From NCBI GenBank assembly GCA_937888935.1, contig CALARO010000272.1, positions 1 to 6,560 of the forward strand: DNA of 6,560 nt, given 5' to 3'. A program made the position numbers and the translations under genes. Source of the DNA: an uncultured Clostridia bacterium (GTDB taxonomy: Bacteria > Bacillota > Clostridia > Christensenellales > Borkfalkiaceae). This document shows positions 4,670-6,560 of this stretch, one piece after another (the stretch's first letter is position 1; every line of letters starts with the position of its first letter). The notes beneath the pieces were generated by a model. That model had not been told where the DNA came from. It saw only the letters and a program-made list of their open reading frames with translations, and did no database searches.

Positions 4670-5524
4670 ATGAATACAGAAGAATTGAAAACATTTATTT
4701 GCCTTTGCAAAGTGAAAAATTTTACTCTTGCAGCCGAGCAGATGTATATCGCGCAGTCCACCGTGACGAACCGGATCGTAGAGCTTGAAAAGGACGTGGG
4801 GAAAAAGCTTTTCGATCGCGCTTCGAAAAAAGTCATTCTCACGGAAGAGGGGCGCATCTTTTTAAAATACGCCGAACGGATTCTCGAATTGCAGGATACT
4901 TCGATTGCCGAAATGAACGCGGTATCGGCTTATCGGCAGAAAATCGCCGTGGGATCGGTGAACGCCACTTACGAAAGCTTTGTGAAGCCCGTTTTAGACA
5001 GGTGTCTGCACGAGGCGGACGACGTTGCCGTGAAAGTGGTGATCGGTCATTCGATGAATCTTATTCAGATGTTGCAGGACAACGTTCTCGATATGGCGTT
5101 TTCATCTATTCCTTTGAAGCGCGCGGGGTTTGAGTGCATTGAGTACGACGCGGATCGGCTGGCTTTGGTGATCGGCAAGGGGTACAATCAGTACAAAGGC
5201 GGCGTGGATGAAGAAGGCTTGAAGAATATGTCGTATTTGATGTGCGACTTTCTGAGCGAGATTGGGGAATTTATTCGATCGTTGTTTCCGGCGGATCATG
5301 TATTCAAGCTGGAAGTGGATAATTCTTCGAAGCTTTTGCCGTATCTCGAAGAGGGACTCGGGTATTCGTTTATGCCCTACAAAATGGTGAAGGATAAGAT
5401 CGAGGCGGGCGTTCTGGATGAAGTGCCGCTGATCGGGTTTAAGTCGCTGAAAGTGACTACGTATCTTATCTATCGGCAGAATTACGATCCGATGACGTTT
5501 TTGAAGTATTCGCCGAAAAATTAG
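4670..5524 (+). CDS. LysR-family transcriptional regulator
   Basis: A 284-residue LysR-type DNA-binding regulator, close to the usual family length. The N-terminal winged helix-turn-helix covers about residues 1-60, with the helix-turn-helix at 18-37 (FTLAAEQMYIAQSTVTNRIV), the conserved ELEKDVGKKLFDR and a wing before LTEEGRIFLKYAERIL, which starts the linker helix. Residues from about 90 (QKIAVGSVNATYESFVKPVL) form the periplasmic-binding-protein-like effector domain that senses a small ligand. Sequence does not reveal the ligand. The ATG at 4670 is the only possible start because an in-frame TAA lies at 4655. The nearest ribosome site, GAGGA (4650-4654), is 15 nt away, longer than normal, so translation may be weak. 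The family often controls a divergent transcript; here the divergent promoter yields only the candidate small RNA. No terminator with GC-rich stem follows directly. Confidence 0.93.
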   Translation: MNTEELKTFICLCKVKNFTLAAEQMYIAQSTVTNRIVELEKDVGKKLFDRASKKVILTEEGRIFLKYAERILELQDTSIAEMNAVSAYRQKIAVGSVNATYESFVKPVLDRCLHEADDVAVKVVIGHSMNLIQMLQDNVLDMAFSSIPLKRAGFECIEYDADRLALVIGKGYNQYKGGVDEEGLKNMSYLMCDFLSEIGEFIRSLFPADHVFKLEVDNSSKLLPYLEEGLGYSFMPYKMVKDKIEAGVLDEVPLIGFKSLKVTTYLIYRQNYDPMTFLKYSPKN

Positions 5525-5647
5525 TGAGGCGCGAGCGCGTGCGGGGGCGGTTCGGACGGTGATTGCTGCGGCGATTGGCAACGATTGGCGGCAATTGTTG
5601 CGGCGCAAAAAGGGCGATTATCGCGGTTTGAGCAGGGCGGATTGAAG

Positions 5648-5674
5648 AAATTTTTATTTTTTAAAAATTTTTTT
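5648..5674 (+). terminator. Weak AT-only hairpin with T-tail after the LysR-type gene
   Basis: A 9-bp A/T stem (5648-5656 with 5662-5670) with a five-T loop is followed by more T residues. It lies about 120 bp past the LysR stop and just before the tRNA promoter. The stem lacks G-C pairs, so termination is uncertain. The stretch 5525-5647 otherwise holds only short GC-rich repeats such as CGATTGGC twice, 10 bp apart (5572 and 5582), and no gene. Confidence 0.3.
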
Positions 5675-5694
5675 GGAAAACGTGCGAAAAACGT

Positions 5695-5723
5695 TTGACA
5701 AAACAAAAAATTTTTAGTATGAT
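5695..5723 (+). promoter_or_regulatory. Sigma-A promoter of the tRNA cluster
   Basis: A perfect TTGACA (5695-5700) and TATGAT (5718-5723, five of six) are 17 bp apart. The predicted start is near 5730, about 74 nt before the first tRNA. The leader carries CGAACGAAT twice, 30 bp apart (5754 and 5784). Confidence 0.85.
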
Positions 5724-5803
5724 AAATAAGCTGTTTGCGAATGCGGAACGCGCCGAACGAATTTGAGTGAAACGGGTTGCTTGCGAACGAATAGCGAGAA
5801 TAT

Positions 5804-5880
<77 letters not shown>

Positions 5881-5886
5881 TTAAAT

Positions 5887-5963
5887 GGCGGCGTAGCTTA
5901 GTTGGTTAGAGCGATCGGTTCATACCCGATAGGTCATAAGTTCGAATCTCATCGCCGCTACCA
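5887..5963 (+). tRNA. Elongator tRNA-Met (anticodon CAT)
   Basis: A 77-nt cloverleaf with anticodon CAT at 5921-5923 and encoded CCA. The anticodon loop TTCATAC and the acceptor end CGCCGCTACCA match the Bacillus elongator tRNA-Met as I remember it, which favours Met over the CAT-bearing tRNA-Ile read with lysidine. The acceptor starts with a G1-U72 wobble. The T stem (ATAAG with CTCAT) has an A-C mismatch at 51-63, the same place as in the preceding initiator tRNA. Confidence 0.93.
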
Positions 5964-6007
5964 TTGCTGACGATGCGAACGCGGTTCGCGTGGATATATA
6001 AAAATGT

Positions 6008-6082
6008 GGCCCCATGGTCAAGCGGTTAAGACACCACCCTTTCACGGTGGTAACATGGGTTCAAGTCCCGTTGGGGTCACCA
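6008..6082 (+). tRNA. tRNA-Glu (anticodon TTC)
   Basis: A 75-nt cloverleaf with anticodon TTC at 6041-6043 in the loop CTTTCAC, a CCACC/GGTGG anticodon stem, and encoded CCA. The acceptor pairs GGCCCCA with TGGGGTC, and the D arm GTCAAGCGGTTAAGAC is typical of tRNA-Glu. It is the last gene of the cluster. The 44-bp spacer before it holds a small GCGAAC/GTTCGC hairpin. Confidence 0.97.
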
Positions 6083-6089
6083 TCTGCTG

Positions 6090-6130
6090 ACAAATCCGAA
6101 CACCTTTGTTCGGGTTTGTTTTCGTTTTTT
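6090..6130 (+). terminator. Intrinsic terminator of the tRNA-fMet/Met/Glu cluster
   Basis: A 12-bp stem with one T-G wobble (6090-6101 with 6108-6119) and a 6-nt loop is followed by TTTTCGTTTTTT. It starts 8 nt after the tRNA-Glu CCA end. Confidence 0.9.
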
Positions 6131-6180
6131 GCGATGTTTTTTGTGCGGCGCGTTGGCGTTGCATTGGCAGGGGCGGGGTG

Positions 6181-6230
6181 TTGCCGAGCGTTGCAGGGCA
6201 TTGCCTGGTGTTGCCTGGTGTTGCAAGGCG
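6181..6230. repeat. Decanucleotide tandem array (about five TTGC-led units)
   Basis: Five consecutive 10-bp blocks each begin TTGC: TTGCCGAGCG, TTGCAGGGCA, TTGCCTGGTG twice, and TTGCAAGGCG. The preceding 40 bp is similar in composition but out of register. The array lies between the convergent terminators of the plus- and minus-strand tRNA genes and has no gene or ribosome site. Confidence 0.7.
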
Positions 6231-6245
6231 GGGCGGAATATTTTG

Positions 6246-6290
6246 AAAAAGAAAACGTCCGAACGCCGACATAAGTCAAGGCGTCCGGAC
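6246..6290 (-). terminator. Intrinsic terminator of tRNA-Val
   Basis: On the minus strand an 11-bp stem with one G-T wobble (6290-6280 with 6267-6257) and a 12-nt loop is followed by GTTTTCTTTTTC. It lies 10 bp past the CCA end of tRNA-Val. Confidence 0.88.
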
Positions 6291-6299
6291 AAGGTACGG

Positions 6300-6376
6300 T
6301 GGTGGATTCGACAGGGCTCGAACCTGCGACCTCGTGCATGTGAAGCACGCGCTCTAACCAACTGAGCTACGAATCC
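6300..6376 (-). tRNA. tRNA-Val (anticodon CAC)
   Basis: On the minus strand this is a 77-nt cloverleaf with acceptor GGATTCG/CGAATCC, D arm GCTC/GAGC, anticodon stem CGTGC/GCACG, loop TTCACAT with anticodon CAC (complement of 6340-6342), T stem GCAGG/CCTGT, discriminator A and encoded CCA. CAC reads the GUG codon. The assignment rests on the anticodon. It has its own promoter and terminator and converges on the plus-strand tRNA cluster. Confidence 0.95.
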
Positions 6377-6431
6377 GTGTGCAATTTCATTGAAAAAATT
6401 TCGTCAACGATTTTCACAATCGAACGTTTTC

Positions 6432-6460
6432 AGTATATCACTTTTTTTTGCGTGTGTCAA
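6432..6460 (-). promoter_or_regulatory. Sigma-A promoter of tRNA-Val
   Basis: On the minus strand TTGACA (complement of 6455-6460) is 17 bp from TATACT (complement of 6432-6437), with TGA before the -10. The predicted start is about 50 nt upstream of the tRNA 5' end. Confidence 0.88.
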
Positions 6461-6495
6461 TCTTTTTTATGGGCATTTTTTAAAAAAATTGCTTT

Positions 6496-6522
6496 TTGCC
6501 AGAAAAATTTTGGTTCTATAAT
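6496..6522 (+). promoter_or_regulatory. Promoter-like sequence pointing out of the window
   Basis: A perfect TATAAT (6517-6522) has TTGCCA (6496-6501) upstream with a short 15-bp spacer. It is divergent from the tRNA-Val promoter and would transcribe a gene beyond 6560. No start codon with a ribosome site appears before the window ends. Confidence 0.45.
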
Positions 6523-6560
6523 AAATGTTGGGGTGAGTGCGAAACAAACAAAGAAATAAT

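Noticed and set aside
6180..6230. CRISPR array
   Set aside because: The units are 10 bp, contiguous and without unique spacers, and no cas genes are nearby. It is a simple tandem repeat.
6129..6365. Plus-strand frame ending in GSNLRPRACEARALTN
   Set aside because: It is the antisense translation of tRNA-Val plus the decamer array, not a gene.

Overview
The window looks like a chromosomal stretch of a Bacillota (probably Clostridia-type) bacterium. The evidence is a ClpC-type unfoldase, consensus sigma-A promoters (TTGACA/TATAAT with 17-bp spacers), strong AGGAG-type ribosome binding sites, intrinsic terminators, and a Bacillus-like elongator tRNA-Met. Base composition is moderate, with GC-rich coding regions and very AT-rich intergenic regions. 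No genus can be assigned from the sequence alone.

Layout. Positions 1-726 hold the C-terminal part of ClpC, starting inside the second AAA+ module. A short-chain dehydrogenase/reductase (788-1507) follows on the same strand with no terminator between, so the two are probably co-transcribed. Positions 1508-1775 contain no convincing gene but a dense series of inverted repeats. A good sigma-A promoter (1776-1804) and a leader with two mutually exclusive hairpins precede a 463-residue secreted lipoprotein (1920-3311) built from two diverged copies of one domain. That gene converges on a minus-strand Cys/Pro- and Gly/Thr/Ser-rich small protein (3396-3869), and a bidirectional terminator lies between them. 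Divergent from the latter by 64 bp is a 119-residue plus-strand protein with a Gly/Ala-rich linker (3934-4293). I recognise neither of these two.

Positions 4294-4669 are AT-rich. They hold a second bidirectional hairpin, a perfect minus-strand sigma-A promoter that reads straight into that hairpin (a predicted RNA of about 93 nt with no reading frame), a dyad, and the promoter of a LysR-type regulator (4670-5524). The lysR-type gene and the candidate small RNA are therefore divergent, the arrangement in which LysR proteins classically control the opposite transcript.

The right end is a tRNA region. A consensus promoter drives tRNA-fMet, elongator tRNA-Met and tRNA-Glu(TTC), closed by a strong terminator. 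A minus-strand tRNA-Val(CAC) with its own promoter and terminator converges on them, and a decanucleotide tandem array lies between the two terminators. A final plus-strand promoter-like sequence points out of the window.

The most interesting items are the candidate small RNA divergent from the LysR gene, the divergent pair of low-complexity proteins, the switch-like leader of the lipoprotein gene, and an A51-C63 T-stem mismatch shared by both methionine tRNAs.
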